Below are positions 44,250 to 53,781 of a stretch of DNA of 64,000 bases, in pieces. Positions within the stretch are counted from its first letter, which is position 1; each line of letters begins with the position of its first letter. The DNA is taken from assembly GCA_963698395.1 (NCBI GenBank), contig CAVOQQ010000001.1:62001-126000 (forward strand). Direction: 5' to 3'. Under the pieces are notes generated by a model, which ran no database searches, was not told the DNA's origin, and worked only from the letters and a program-made list of their open reading frames with translations. Both the position numbers and the translations under genes were made by a program. This DNA comes from JBBQUN01 sp963698395 (GTDB lineage: Bacteria; Actinomycetota; Acidimicrobiia; Acidimicrobiales; SZUA-35).

Positions 44250-47056
44250 TCACGTGCTGGTGGTCACTCGCAAGGTGTTGTCTTCGATCACGACGAGACG
44301 GCCTTCGGCCACCGCGAGGTAGAGGTACGACTGGTCCCGCTCGCCCAGCCCTTCGACCTGACCACTCCATGCGACATCACCGTCGGCGAGCGCATGCGCC
44401 GAGACCATCCCGTTGCGCCCGACGACGTACACCGTGTCGCCGGCGATCGCGAGCTGCCCCCAGTCGATTGCGGTCGATGTCGCAACGCTCCACCGCAGTT
44501 CCCCGGTTGCGATGTCACGGGCTTGCAGCGCACCGCTCGAACTGCTCAGCTGCACGAACTGCTCACCATCGCTTGCGATGTCGGAGACCCACCGTTCCTG
44601 AACCTGCCAGACCTCTGCGCCGGTCGTGGCATCGATGCCCGTGACCGTTTCGAAGTCCTCATCGACCGTCATCAAGATCCCGCCGTCGAGGTGTTCGACC
44701 CGATCCCGGTTGATGTCGTCGGCAGTCCACACGACCTCACCGGTCTGGAGGTCGATCGAGGTGACGGAATCCGTGTCAGCCAGTATCGCGACCGTCTCGT
44801 CGAGATACAGCCACGGAACGACGGTGGTCGTCGGGTCGAAGTGCGACCAACGAGTCTCACCGGTGTCGAGGTCCACCGCAGCGAGGAACGAGCTGCTGTC
44901 ACGACTGGATCCCACCAGCAAGGCCAGGCCGCGCTCGATCGAGAGAGCGTGCGGGACGAGGTTTTGGGCGAGCTCGAACTCGGTGTAGGGCGAATCGTCG
45001 GGGATATCGGTGAAGAGGTCACCGATCGCGACCGACTGGATGAGCGCCCCACTCGAACGCTCGAGTACTCGGAGTTCCGGCCCGCGATCGTTGACCACGG
45101 TGGCGACGGTCTTCCCGGTCAGCACGATGTTCGTGCAGCACGTCCCTGCCGCTTCATCGCTCCACACGAGCTCGCCCGATTCGGCGTCGTAGGCCACGAG
45201 CTGGAAGAGGCGGTCGCCCGAGGGCACCACCGAGTAGACCAGACCCCCGCCCGCAGCGGTTCCGGCTCGATCAACCACCTCGGTCTCCCATGCCACTGTT
45301 GGCGTCGCGCTCGGCCCAGGGCTGGTGAACAGACCATCGAAGGGACTGATCGGCGAACCGATCTGGCCGATCTCATCGTCGCCGATCCAGTTCCGCAGAT
45401 CGGTGTCGGTCCTCGGCACCACGGGCGACAGCGACGTGTCGGTGGCTTCGGCATCGATCGTCGTTGCGGCAGACTCCGCGGTCTCATCGGCTGCGGCGGT
45501 CGTCGAAGACGTTTCGGCGTCGCGGGTCGTCTCTTCGACGTCGGGCGACGCGGGGCCGGCCACATCTTGGCCGGGTGATTCGTCGCCGCCTCGTGTGAGC
45601 ACGATCGCCGTCGCCCCGATCACCACCGCAAGGAGAACCGCAGCGAAGACCAGGCGGCCCTTCGGGCGGACCACGGCACTGGTCGTCGCTGTCGCTTCCT
45701 GTGCCGCCACCGGTTTCGCCGGCTTCGGGGCGTTTGCGGCGATCGTCGGTGTCGACAGGGGGGCGACGGGGTCGGTCAACGGTGGCGAAGGAGGCGTGGC
45801 GACGGCACGCTCGGGCACCACCTCACGCTTCACCGGCTCGACGAGTCCGGCATCGTCGACCACGGTTCGTCGACTCTGGCATCGTCGACCACCGGTTCGT
45901 CGACTCTGGCATCGTCGACCACCGGTTCGTCGACCTCGGTCTCATGGGCCATCGCCTGGCCTTCGAGTATGTCGGACACCGATGGAGCGACGGCTGCGGC
46001 ACCCATGGCGACCGCGTGTTTGGGGTGGATGTCCGACAGCACGGGCCGGTTCATTCTGCTGGTGAGGATCTGGTTCACGAGCGGGATGCGACTTGTGCCG
46101 CCGACCAACAACACGGCATCGATGTCGGACGAGTGCAGCCCTGCCTCGGCAATCGTGGTCTCGAGCAAGGTCACGGCATCGGTGACGGCCGGTCGGATCA
46201 TCGCCTCGAACTCGGCTCGGTTGAGCCGAATCTCGGTGTGGTGGTCGGGCAGCATCACCGGGATCACGGCAACGGTGTCGTCGGACAGCGCCTCCTTGGC
46301 CGCAACACAATCGTGGCGAAGCCGGTCGATCGCCGATCGATTGCTCGGGTTGTCCTCGATGAGGTCGAAGTCGATGCCGACCGTGGTCATGACGTGCCGC
46401 AAGATGCCCTCGTCGAAATCGATACCGCCGAGTTGTTCGAGTCCTCTCGCCTGACCGACGAGCTCGAACTCTGCGTCCGTTCGCTTCAGGACGGCGGCAT
46501 CGAAGGTTCCGCCGCCGAAGTCGAAGACGACGATCGTGTCGCCGGCCTCGATGCTGTGCTCGCCGAGGTAGTGCCGGGCTGCGGCCACCGGCTCGGCGAG
46601 GATCTGTCCCGTTGGCAGCCCCGCCAGCTGGAAGACCTGGCCGAATCGCTCGAGTTTGTAGGGTCCCCAGTTGGCTGGATGGGTGAGAATGACCTCGTCG
46701 GGCGGCTCGCCCTCCGATGCCGTGACGACGGCGACGATCTGTTGCAGCATCGCACCCATCAGCGCCTCCGCCGATCGTGGCTTGCCGCCAACGATCAGCG
46801 GTACGGGATCGCCGAGACGACGCTTGAATTCGCGTGCGACGTTGGCCGGGTCGGTGGCGCCACGTCGCTCCGCCGCTGCCCCGATCAGGATCGTGTCGTC
46901 ATCGAGCAGAGCGACGACGGACGGAATCTCGGCGGTCCGCACACCGAGCCGCGCCATCTCGACGGAACGCTCAGTGGTGGTCCCGTCAGCATCAGTCCGA
47001 GCAATTGCGGCTGCCGACCACGTGGTTCCGAGGTCGACCCCAAGCCGGTACGTCAT
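44250..47056 (-). CDS. Hsp70-type ATPase fused through a membrane helix to a PQQ-like beta-propeller
   Basis: About 935 residues after one single-base correction near 45860. Residues 1-375 are an Hsp70/actin-like ATPase: G-V-D-L-G-T-T-W-S-A, V-I-L-T-H-P-A-N-W-G, F-D-F-G-G-G-T-F-D-A, L-V-G-G-T-S-R-I-P-L. No substrate-binding domain follows. An acidic/proline-rich linker, a helix near 485 (L-V-F-A-A-V-L-L-A-V-V-I-G-A) and an S/T/E-rich spacer lead to a propeller with blade motifs such as A-Y-D-A-E-S-G-E-L-V-W and D-L-Q-T-G-E-V-V-W. The ATPase is inside, the propeller outside. The start is at M-T-Y-R-L-G. Role unknown. Confidence 0.8.
45842..45930 (-). repeat. 30-bp tandem repeat in the linker of the Hsp70-propeller gene
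   Basis: Two identical 30-base copies (45871-45900, 45901-45930), encoding V-D-E-P-V-V-D-D-A-R, followed in the gene by a diverged third copy (45842-45870) that is one base short. That missing base (CCACGG for CCACCGG on the plus strand) is exactly what breaks the reading frame. Confidence 0.9.
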
Positions 47057-47163
47057 CGCAGATCTCCCCTCCGCCGCCTTCTGTACTAGCACGCCAGGTC
47101 GACGGCGTCTCGCTGCCAATCGGTCGACCGGCCGCATCATCAGCTGATGGCTAGGCTTCGTCG

Positions 47164-47871
47164 ATGGCGAGTCTCGACTGGTTTCCCGAGGACTGGGCGT
47201 CGGCGTTGGCTGTCGTTGCTCACCCCGACGACATGGAATATGGCGCAGCTGCTGCGGTGGCGAGGTGGACCGGCCAGGGCAAGCGTGTGGCGTATGTTCT
47301 GGTGACCGACGGTGAGGCCGGCATCTCGAGCATGGACCCGGAAGAAGTCGGCCCGCTGCGACGGGCTGAGCAGATCGAAGCGTGTCGCTCGGTCGGGGTC
47401 GACGTGGTCGAGTTCCTCGGTATGCCCGACGGACTGTTGGTCGAAGACTTGGCGCTTCGCGCTGCGTTGTGCTCCACGATTCGCCGTCATCGTCCCGAGG
47501 TGGTGTTGTCGATCAACTTCCGGGACTCGTGGGGTGGTCCCAGCTGGAACCATCCGGATCACCGGGCGGTCGGCCGATCGTTGCTCGACGCGGTGCGCGA
47601 TGCCGCCAATCCCTGGGTGTTTCGCGACGGCGGTGACCCATGGGATGGCGTCCGATTCGTTGCGTTCTCGGGAAGCCCTCAAGCCACCCACGGTGTCGAT
47701 GTCAGCGACACGTTCGCCGCCGGGGTCGAGTCGCTGTCGTGTCATCGGGTCTACCTCGACAATCTCGACGGTGACATGGCCTCACCCGACGCGTTCCTCC
47801 GGGGACCAGCGGCGTCCGCCGGCGAGATCATGGGTGTCGGCCTCGCCGCCACGTTCGAGATCGTCGGATAA
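47164..47871 (+). CDS. PIG-L family deacetylase
   Basis: 235 residues, intact. The zinc motif A-H-P-D-D-M-E-Y-G lies near residue 20 and H-P-D-H-R-A-V-G near 123. Family members remove acetyl groups from GlcNAc conjugates (as MshB and Mca do in mycothiol metabolism). No membrane segment. Divergent from the Hsp70-propeller gene with a 107-base gap. Substrate not predictable. Confidence 0.9.
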   Translation: MASLDWFPEDWASALAVVAHPDDMEYGAAAAVARWTGQGKRVAYVLVTDGEAGISSMDPEEVGPLRRAEQIEACRSVGVDVVEFLGMPDGLLVEDLALRAALCSTIRRHRPEVVLSINFRDSWGGPSWNHPDHRAVGRSLLDAVRDAANPWVFRDGGDPWDGVRFVAFSGSPQATHGVDVSDTFAAGVESLSCHRVYLDNLDGDMASPDAFLRGPAASAGEIMGVGLAATFEIVG

Positions 47872-47954
47872 CTCGAGACGCACCAAGCGTCCGCCGGATC
47901 AACAAGCTGGTCCCGGCAGCGTCGGTCTCTTCGTCGACAACTCCTCGACGAAGT

Positions 47955-48065
47955 CTGCCAATGGTGGTTCATCGACAACGCCTCGTCCGGCAGATCGACC
48001 AGTTCCTTGTCGTACGCAGGGCGGCTCCTGATCCGTGGCAGCTCGTCGGGCGGACCGCACTGACA
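47955..48065 (-). pseudogene. Relic of a GNAT acetyltransferase, about 35 codons
   Basis: One frame reads C-G-P-P-D-E-L-P-R-I-R-S-R-P-A-Y-D-K-E-L, then V-D-L-P-D-E-A. This matches the middle of the intact GNAT protein at 53097 (F-G-P-P-D-E-L-P-R-I-K-S-R-A-A-Y, E-K-G-L-V-D-L-P). Nothing else of the fold is detectable on either side. Confidence 0.5.
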
Positions 48066-48140
48066 CCACGTATCGTTCGGGTGGGTGACACTCGGTGACG
48101 TGTTCCCATGGTGCCGGATTCGATGCCCCTCGTCTCGAGG

Positions 48141-49331
48141 TCAGCGCACTCGTGTTCGCAGCGTCCGATGATCGAGTCTGCGGAGCGTTGCCTCGACTGC
48201 GATGGCGAGCGTGATCAGGCAGACGAAGAGCCACCGGGTGGCCGGTGACGCTTCGAGGAGTGAGAGGCCGACCGCTCCAGTGCTCAACACGGCGGCGAGG
48301 ACGACAAGGGTGGTGTTCGCCTTGGTCCGGTCGATGATGCGGAGGTGTCCAACGTGGACGACGGCGTGGACGGTGAGGATCGAGAGAGCGCCGAGAATGG
48401 CGATCTGGCCGAGATCGAACGCGACGGCGAGGAGGCAGATGGCGGTCGCGCTGAGGAGAAGGCCTTCTCGGCTGTGGGCGATGGGGCAGCCGAAGGCGCC
48501 GGGGAGTTCGCCGTCCTTGGCCATCTGGTAGGTGACGTTGGTGACGGCGTACAGACTGGCGTTGATGGCCGATGCGGTGGCGATCAGTGCGGTGATCGAA
48601 ACCATGATGAACCCGGCCGATCCGAAGACCGGGCGGGCAGCCTCTGCAAGTGCGTTCTCGCGGGCTGCGGTGACTTCGCCGGCGGTGAGCGTTCCGAAGA
48701 CGGTCACGGAGATCAGTACGTAGAGGGCCATGACCAAGACGATTGCGGTGCTGATGGCACGGGGGATGGTTCGCTCGGGATCGACGACGTCTTCTGCGGC
48801 GTTGGTGACCACTCTGAACCCTTCATAGGCAAAGAACGTGATGGCGACACTGGAAAGGATCGAACCGGCTGCGGGGTAGCTGCTCGGTGCGAGCAGGCTG
48901 GGGTCGAGGGCAGTGAGCCCACCGATGGCAAGAATCAGCAGCACGGTGAACTTGATCACGACGATGACGAGTTCGGCGCGGGCGACGCTTGCCGATCCGT
49001 CCAGGTTCACGGCAACGAACAGCACCATGACACCGACAGCGAAGAATGCGGCTGCGGTTGGGGAGCCGTCGGTGAGAAGGCCTGACGCGTAGGTGCCGAA
49101 GGTCTTGGCGACCAATGAGAGTGACACGAGTGCGGCGAGGTACATCATGACGCCCATGGCGCCGGCGAAAACGTTGTTGCCCCAGCCGTGGACCAGGTAC
49201 TCGACGATTCCCCCGGCAGAGGGATACCGGGCACCGAGTCGGGCTGCGGCGCGAGCCGCGTCGGATGACTGGGTTGTTGGGCCGACTCGTGTTCGTCGCT
49301 GACGATCCTCCTGCTCGAAGCCGATGGCCAC
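48141..49331 (-). CDS. APC-family amino acid permease, lacking its first helices
   Basis: 396 residues with about ten helices. Y-P-S-A-G-G-I-V-E-Y is the conserved motif after TM2 in APC permeases, but here it is at residue 36, preceded by a soluble stretch. TM1 and most of TM2, including the G-S-G-I-F-type substrate loop, are therefore missing. The rest is normal (F-F-A-Y-E-G-F, A-A-E-D-V-V-D-P-E-R-T-I-P-R). Probably non-functional as read, unless the true N-terminus was lost in assembly. Confidence 0.7.
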   Translation of the reverse strand: MAIGFEQEDRQRRTRVGPTTQSSDAARAAARLGARYPSAGGIVEYLVHGWGNNVFAGAMGVMMYLAALVSLSLVAKTFGTYASGLLTDGSPTAAAFFAVGVMVLFVAVNLDGSASVARAELVIVVIKFTVLLILAIGGLTALDPSLLAPSSYPAAGSILSSVAITFFAYEGFRVVTNAAEDVVDPERTIPRAISTAIVLVMALYVLISVTVFGTLTAGEVTAARENALAEAARPVFGSAGFIMVSITALIATASAINASLYAVTNVTYQMAKDGELPGAFGCPIAHSREGLLLSATAICLLAVAFDLGQIAILGALSILTVHAVVHVGHLRIIDRTKANTTLVVLAAVLSTGAVGLSLLEASPATRWLFVCLITLAIAVEATLRRLDHRTLRTRVR

Positions 49332-49450
49332 GGTCGAAGGTCACCGTTCGCCGGTGACGTCGCCGAACGACTTGGTTCCCTCGCACGCCGACTCCGCCCG
49401 GCACTGGTCGCCACACCGGGGACCGAAGGCCCTGACGACGATGGTCGAGG

Positions 49451-50248
49451 ATGAGTCACGATCGAAGGGTGAACATCGTCGGACGTCTCGAGGGAGATAC
49501 GAGCGGCCGCTCGTTCATGCCCGAGACGGGTGATGGCGACGCCATCCGCCTGACCGGTGTCACCGTCATTCGAGGTGGACGGCGCGTCATCTCCGACTTC
49601 ACCGCCACGGTGCCTGGCGGCGCTGTCGTCGGCTTGCTTGGTCCGAGTGGCTGCGGCAAATCGACATTGATGCGTAGCATCGTGGGTGTTCAGGCCAACG
49701 TCGCGGGCAACGTGACCGTCTTGGGTCATCCGGCTGGGGATCCTCGGCTGCGTTCCAAGATCGGCTACCGAGCCCAGGAATTGTCGGTGTACGAGGACCT
49801 CTCGGTGTTGGAGAACATCGAGTACTTTGCTGCGTTGCTCCGCATCGACGCTTCGAGGGGCCGATCCGTGCTCGACACGGTCCAGCTCACACCGTTCGGC
49901 GACCAGCGCGTCGACCGACTGTCGGGCGGACAGCGGGCCCGGCTCTCGCTCGCCGTCGCCCTACTGAACCAGCCACCGTTGCTCGTCCTTGACGAACCCA
50001 CCGTCGGGCTGGATCCGGTGCTCCGCAACGAACTCTGGGAACTGTTCTCGGCGCTGGCCCGGCAGGGCACCACGCTGCTGGTTTCGAGTCATGTGATGGA
50101 CGAAGCAGCAAGATGCGAGCGGTTGCTGTTGATGCGCAACGGGCAGCTGCTGGCCGAGGGCTCACCGGACCAACTCATGCAAGCGACCATGTCCGATTCC
50201 GTCGAGGGAGCGTTCCTGGCCCTCATAGCGGGCGGAGCCCATCCGTGA
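49451..50248 (+). CDS. ABC-2 type transporter ATP-binding protein
   Basis: 265 residues. Walker A L-G-P-S-G-C-G-K-S-T, Q-loop in Y-R-A-Q-E-L-S-V-Y, signature L-S-G-G-Q-R-A-R, Walker B L-L-V-L-D-E-P-T-V-G, and the switch His in V-S-S-H-V-M-D. Resembles drug/daunorubicin-type exporters. An internal ATG at 49517 also fits. Translationally coupled to the permease (GTGA). Confidence 0.88.
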   Translation: MSHDRRVNIVGRLEGDTSGRSFMPETGDGDAIRLTGVTVIRGGRRVISDFTATVPGGAVVGLLGPSGCGKSTLMRSIVGVQANVAGNVTVLGHPAGDPRLRSKIGYRAQELSVYEDLSVLENIEYFAALLRIDASRGRSVLDTVQLTPFGDQRVDRLSGGQRARLSLAVALLNQPPLLVLDEPTVGLDPVLRNELWELFSALARQGTTLLVSSHVMDEAARCERLLLMRNGQLLAEGSPDQLMQATMSDSVEGAFLALIAGGAHP

Positions 50249-50982
50249 TCTGGACCACGACCATTGCCACGGCGAAGCGGGTGCTGCGCGAGCTACGCCG
50301 CGATCACCGAACGGTGATCCTGCTGATCGTGGTTCCCAACGTGTTGTTGGCCCTGGTCCGATACGCCTTCGATGGTCGTCCCGAAGTCTTCCAACGGTCC
50401 GGCCTTCCACTCGTCGGGGTCTTCCCACTGGTGTCGATGTTCTTGGTGGCGTCGATTGCGATGTTGCGTGAACGACGATCGGGCACGCTGGAACGGTTGA
50501 TGACGCTACCGACGTCGAAGCTGGGAATCCTGCTTGGCTACGCGACAGCATTTGGGGTGTTGGCTGTCGTTCAGGCGGCCACGGTGTTGTCGGTCGCCGT
50601 GCTCGCCCTCGACCTCGAGGTGGCGGGGCCGGTGTGGCTTGCTGTCGTCGTGGCCGTGGCAAATGCCCTCTTGGGCATGTCGATGGGGCTGTTCTTCAGC
50701 GCGTTTGCCCACACCGAGTTCCAAGCGATCCAATTCATGCCGGCCTTCATCCTTCCCCAGTTCTTGTTGTGTGGCCTGCTCGTCGCCCGTGCCGAGATGG
50801 CGCGGCCGCTGGAGGTGGTGTCGGCGGCGTTGCCGTTGACCTACGCCTACGACGCGTTGCGCGCCGTCGCCGACGAACCCAGCCCTGGTGCCGGCCTTGC
50901 CGTTGATCTGGCTGTCACGGCGGCCATGGCGGCCATCGCGCTCGCCGCCGGTGCGGTGACACTTCCGAGGCGCACACCGTGA
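50245..50982 (+). CDS. ABC-2 type transporter permease
   Basis: 245 residues from GTG 50245, overlapping the ATPase stop. Six helices, with the ABC-2 segment R-E-R-R-S-G-T-L-E-R-L-M-T-L-P near residue 75 and L-P-L-T-Y-A-Y-D-A-L-R near 200. Exports an unknown small molecule together with the ATPase. Confidence 0.85.
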   Translation: MIWTTTIATAKRVLRELRRDHRTVILLIVVPNVLLALVRYAFDGRPEVFQRSGLPLVGVFPLVSMFLVASIAMLRERRSGTLERLMTLPTSKLGILLGYATAFGVLAVVQAATVLSVAVLALDLEVAGPVWLAVVVAVANALLGMSMGLFFSAFAHTEFQAIQFMPAFILPQFLLCGLLVARAEMARPLEVVSAALPLTYAYDALRAVADEPSPGAGLAVDLAVTAAMAAIALAAGAVTLPRRTP

Positions 50983-51058
50983 GACCCGATACTCCGTTCC
51001 GAACCATCGCACGATCAGCCGGAGCTCGACCGTGAGACGACACCGCCGCTCCAACAAC

Positions 51059-51604
51059 ATGACCGCAACGGCCGGCGACTCGAAGTCTGGGGCAATCGAA
51101 CTCGACCAGGTCTCCACGTCGTACATGAGGTGCCCCGCTCGAGTCCATTGCCCTTCGCGACGTTTCGCTCCAGCTCGACCCTGGGCAGCTGGTGGTGCTG
51201 CTCGGACCGAGCGGTTCGGGCAAGACCATCCTGTTGAACCTCATCGGCGCCATCGAATCACCATCGTCCGGCAGCATCACGGTCTCCGGGATCGAGGTAT
51301 CGACCCTCACCGGCGCGTCACTGACCGACCACCGGCGGATCCAAGTCAGGTTCGTCTTCCAATTCTTCAATCTGGTGCCGACACTCACCGCAGCAGAGAA
51401 CGTCGAGGTCGTCGCCGAGTTCTCCGGCCCCGACCCCGGCCCTTCAGCAGCGACCTGTTCGACTTCGGGATGGCGATCCGTACCAGCACACTCGCGCTGT
51501 CCGCCATCGCGATCCTCGGCGTTTCCGGCGTCGCCCAATGGGCCACGGCGCGCTCGGTTGCCAAGCTCGATATCGCCGGCGTCGTTCGCGAACGCTCCCA
51601 GTAG
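51059..51604 (+). pseudogene. Chimeric relic: ABC ATPase N-terminus joined to an FtsX-type permease C-terminus
   Basis: From about 51059: A-I-E-L-D-Q-V-S, then (shifted) L-G-P-S-G-S-G-K-T-I-L-L-N-L-I-G, then Q-F-F-N-L-V-P-T-L-T-A-A-E-N-V, a MacB/LolD-type ATPase up to just past the Q-loop. At about 51440 the coding changes abruptly to G-M-A-I-R-T-S-T-L-A-L-S-A-I-A-I-L-G-V-S-G-V and A-R-S-V-A-K-L-D-I, the last helix and tail of an FtsX-type permease. The signature motif, Walker B and most of the permease are gone. Confidence 0.65.
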
Positions 51605-51828
51605 CGCACACCACTTCGTCGACACGGCGAAACCGTTCGTCGTCGGCGTTGTCGAGGAGCGAGGGACCATGGTCTCTGCCTCGCGGTCCCGCACAGCCAT
51701 ATGTTGATGAGGGAACAGATCATCAGCTCCATCGTTGCCAGAGTTCCCATACCGTCGCTCCGCTGGCTGATGGTTTGTTGCATCGCCCAACCATCAGTTG
51801 CATGCCCAGCACGAGAAAGAGGAGCGCC

Positions 51829-52650
51829 ATGAGGAAGATCGTTGTCGGCTTCGGAATTCATGATCACAGCAACCGAGCTCTTGAATGGGCGGCCATGCTG
51901 GCCGCCCGAACCGGAGCGGGAGTCGCCGTGTTGAACGTCTTCCACCCGGCCTTCGCCGAGATGTCGCCCGACGTCCACGCTGAACTCGTGGCCGAGCGGC
52001 GGCAACAGATCTCACGCATCATGGAGGAGAGCGGGCACGACGATTTCGAGATCGTCGTCAGGAGTGGTGAGGCGCTCGACGAACTCGTCCGGTTCAGTGA
52101 GAGCGTGGCCGCTGATCTCATCGTGGTCGGTCGTCACGAATCGATGGGGCCAGGCGGATTCGGTGAGGGTGGAGCTGCCGAGTTGCTACTCCGCAAGAGT
52201 CACATCCCGTTCCTCGTCGTCCACAACGCATCCTCACTGCCAACCGGTTCTGATCCGCTGACGATCGTCGTCGGCGTTGACGGCACGTCGGCCAACGCAG
52301 AGTCGGTCAACGGGATCGCTCGACTGGCCGCCGACCTCGAGGCCCGCACGATTCCCGTCCTCTCGGTCAACACCGGAGCCTCGACGACACGACTCATTCA
52401 TGGAGCACATCTACTGCACCAGGACGAAGCACAGGCCATTGCCGAAGCCCTACCGAACAGCGAGCCGATCGAGATCCTCAACGAGGGCCCAGTGCATGGA
52501 CTGCTCGATGCTGCCACGAACTGGAACGCCGACCTCATCGCGATCGGCACCCACGGCCATCACAGTTTCACCGACCTCTTCTCAGGACAGATCTCTCGCC
52601 ACGTCATCGATCATGCAACCACCCCCGTGCTGATCGCCCCACATCACTGA
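51829..52650 (+). CDS. Universal stress protein, two UspA domains
   Basis: 273 residues from ATG 51829 with AGGAG upstream. Domain 1: I-V-V-G-F-G-I-H-D-H-S-N-R-A-L-E-W-A and A-D-L-I-V-V-G-R-H. Domain 2 begins T-I-V-V-G-V-D-G-T-S-A-N and ends A-D-L-I-A-I-G-T-H-G-H-H, then T-T-P-V-L-I-A-P. The ATP-binding G-x-x-G-x-G motif is only partly conserved. The preceding 200 bases hold no gene. Confidence 0.9.
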   Translation: MRKIVVGFGIHDHSNRALEWAAMLAARTGAGVAVLNVFHPAFAEMSPDVHAELVAERRQQISRIMEESGHDDFEIVVRSGEALDELVRFSESVAADLIVVGRHESMGPGGFGEGGAAELLLRKSHIPFLVVHNASSLPTGSDPLTIVVGVDGTSANAESVNGIARLAADLEARTIPVLSVNTGASTTRLIHGAHLLHQDEAQAIAEALPNSEPIEILNEGPVHGLLDAATNWNADLIAIGTHGHHSFTDLFSGQISRHVIDHATTPVLIAPHH

Positions 52651-52688
52651 ATCTGAACTGATTCCGACAAACGAAACCCGAGACGACC

Positions 52689-52961
52689 ATGAGCAACCAA
52701 CCCGAACCCGGTTCCCTTGCCCTCCACCTGGGCCATCTGGCCGCTGACGCCGACGATCTCGAGGCGATGCTCACTCGCCACCACGAGGAAGGCGGCGACA
52801 TCCACCCCGAAGCACTGGGCAAATCCCAGCAGCTCGCCACCAGCTTGCGGAAGGTCATCCGTGCCTTGACCGAGCACGAGCACCTCGCCATCGGTGCCGA
52901 CGACATCTGGACGGCGCTGACCGTCGAACACGAAAACCACGACCCCGGCACCATCAGTTGA
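52689..52961 (+). CDS. Small helical protein of unknown function
   Basis: 90 residues, hydrophilic and predicted all-helical (L-H-L-G-H-L-A-A-D-A-D-D-L-E-A-M-L, A-T-S-L-R-K-V-I-R-A-L-T-E-H). Starts 38 bases after the Usp stop and is probably co-transcribed. No family was recognised. Confidence 0.6.
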   Translation: MSNQPEPGSLALHLGHLAADADDLEAMLTRHHEEGGDIHPEALGKSQQLATSLRKVIRALTEHEHLAIGADDIWTALTVEHENHDPGTIS

Positions 52962-53096
52962 GTGCCGGGAGTCGACCAGCGATGAGCCGGAGGCGTCGGA
53001 ACTGGTCGGATGCACGCCGGCGAGAAGGCTCGAGATAGCCGTCGTTCGGAGCGATCGAGCCCATGACCGGGTGCGGTCGCCGAGCGGCAACGCGGT

Positions 53097-53684
53097 TCAG
53101 CTGTCCCGCTGGTTGGGTGGGACTTCGATGGTGACGACCCAGCGGTGCTTGCCGATCTTGCGGTCGCGAGTGAACCCGAGCGCCTCATAGGTCGACAACG
53201 CCCCGTTGTAGAGGAACCCGGCCGGTACCGATTCGGCCGATTCGGGGTAGCCCTCCACCGTGCCACCACCGAGCTCGGCGATCAGATCGAGCGCCCCGTT
53301 CAACGCCGCCGTCGCCACTCCCTGGCGCCGATGGCCTTTGCCGACATAGTTGCAGGCGATCCGCCAGTCCGGCAGATCGACCAGTCCCTTCTCGTAGGCC
53401 GCGCGGCTCTTGATCCGTGGCAGTTCGTCGGGCGGACCGAACTGGCACCAACCCACACAATCGTCACCGTCGAAGACGAGAGCGGCGTGGGCGGTCCCTG
53501 CCATGACGCGGTCTCGTTTCCGTTCCCGTTTGCGTTCGACCGGGATGCCCTTGTCGCCGCCCTCGGGGTGAAACCCCAGACACCAGCAGCCACCGAAGAT
53601 GCCGTTGTTGGCCTCGACCAACGCCGCAAACGCCGGCCAGGTCGACTCGTCGAGCGCTTCGATGGTGAATTCTCGTGCCTCCAC
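53097..53684 (-). CDS. GNAT-family N-acetyltransferase
   Basis: About 195 residues from GTG 53684 (V-E-A-R-E-F-T-I-E-A-L), or longer from ATG 53744. Acetyl-CoA loop G-K-G-H-R-R-Q-G-V-A near residue 125 with strand C-N-Y-V before it, then G-G-G-T-V-E-G-Y-P. The last 45 residues (A-L-S-T-Y-E-A-L-G-F) are the usual GNAT end. A relic of a second copy lies at 47955. Confidence 0.82.
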   Translation of the reverse strand: MEAREFTIEALDESTWPAFAALVEANNGIFGGCWCLGFHPEGGDKGIPVERKRERKRDRVMAGTAHAALVFDGDDCVGWCQFGPPDELPRIKSRAAYEKGLVDLPDWRIACNYVGKGHRRQGVATAALNGALDLIAELGGGTVEGYPESAESVPAGFLYNGALSTYEALGFTRDRKIGKHRWVVTIEVPPNQRDS

Positions 53685-53781
53685 GTGATCGAGTCTCGCG
53701 CAGCCGCTACGCCCTCGACCACTGGCCCGCAACGAGGACGGCAAGCGCCGTGAAGCTGCTCGTCCGGGAGGGCGCTCGCGG

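Noticed and set aside
45842..45930. 30-base repeats as a CRISPR array
   Set aside because: The copies are directly adjacent with no spacers, are in frame with a protein and no cas gene is present.
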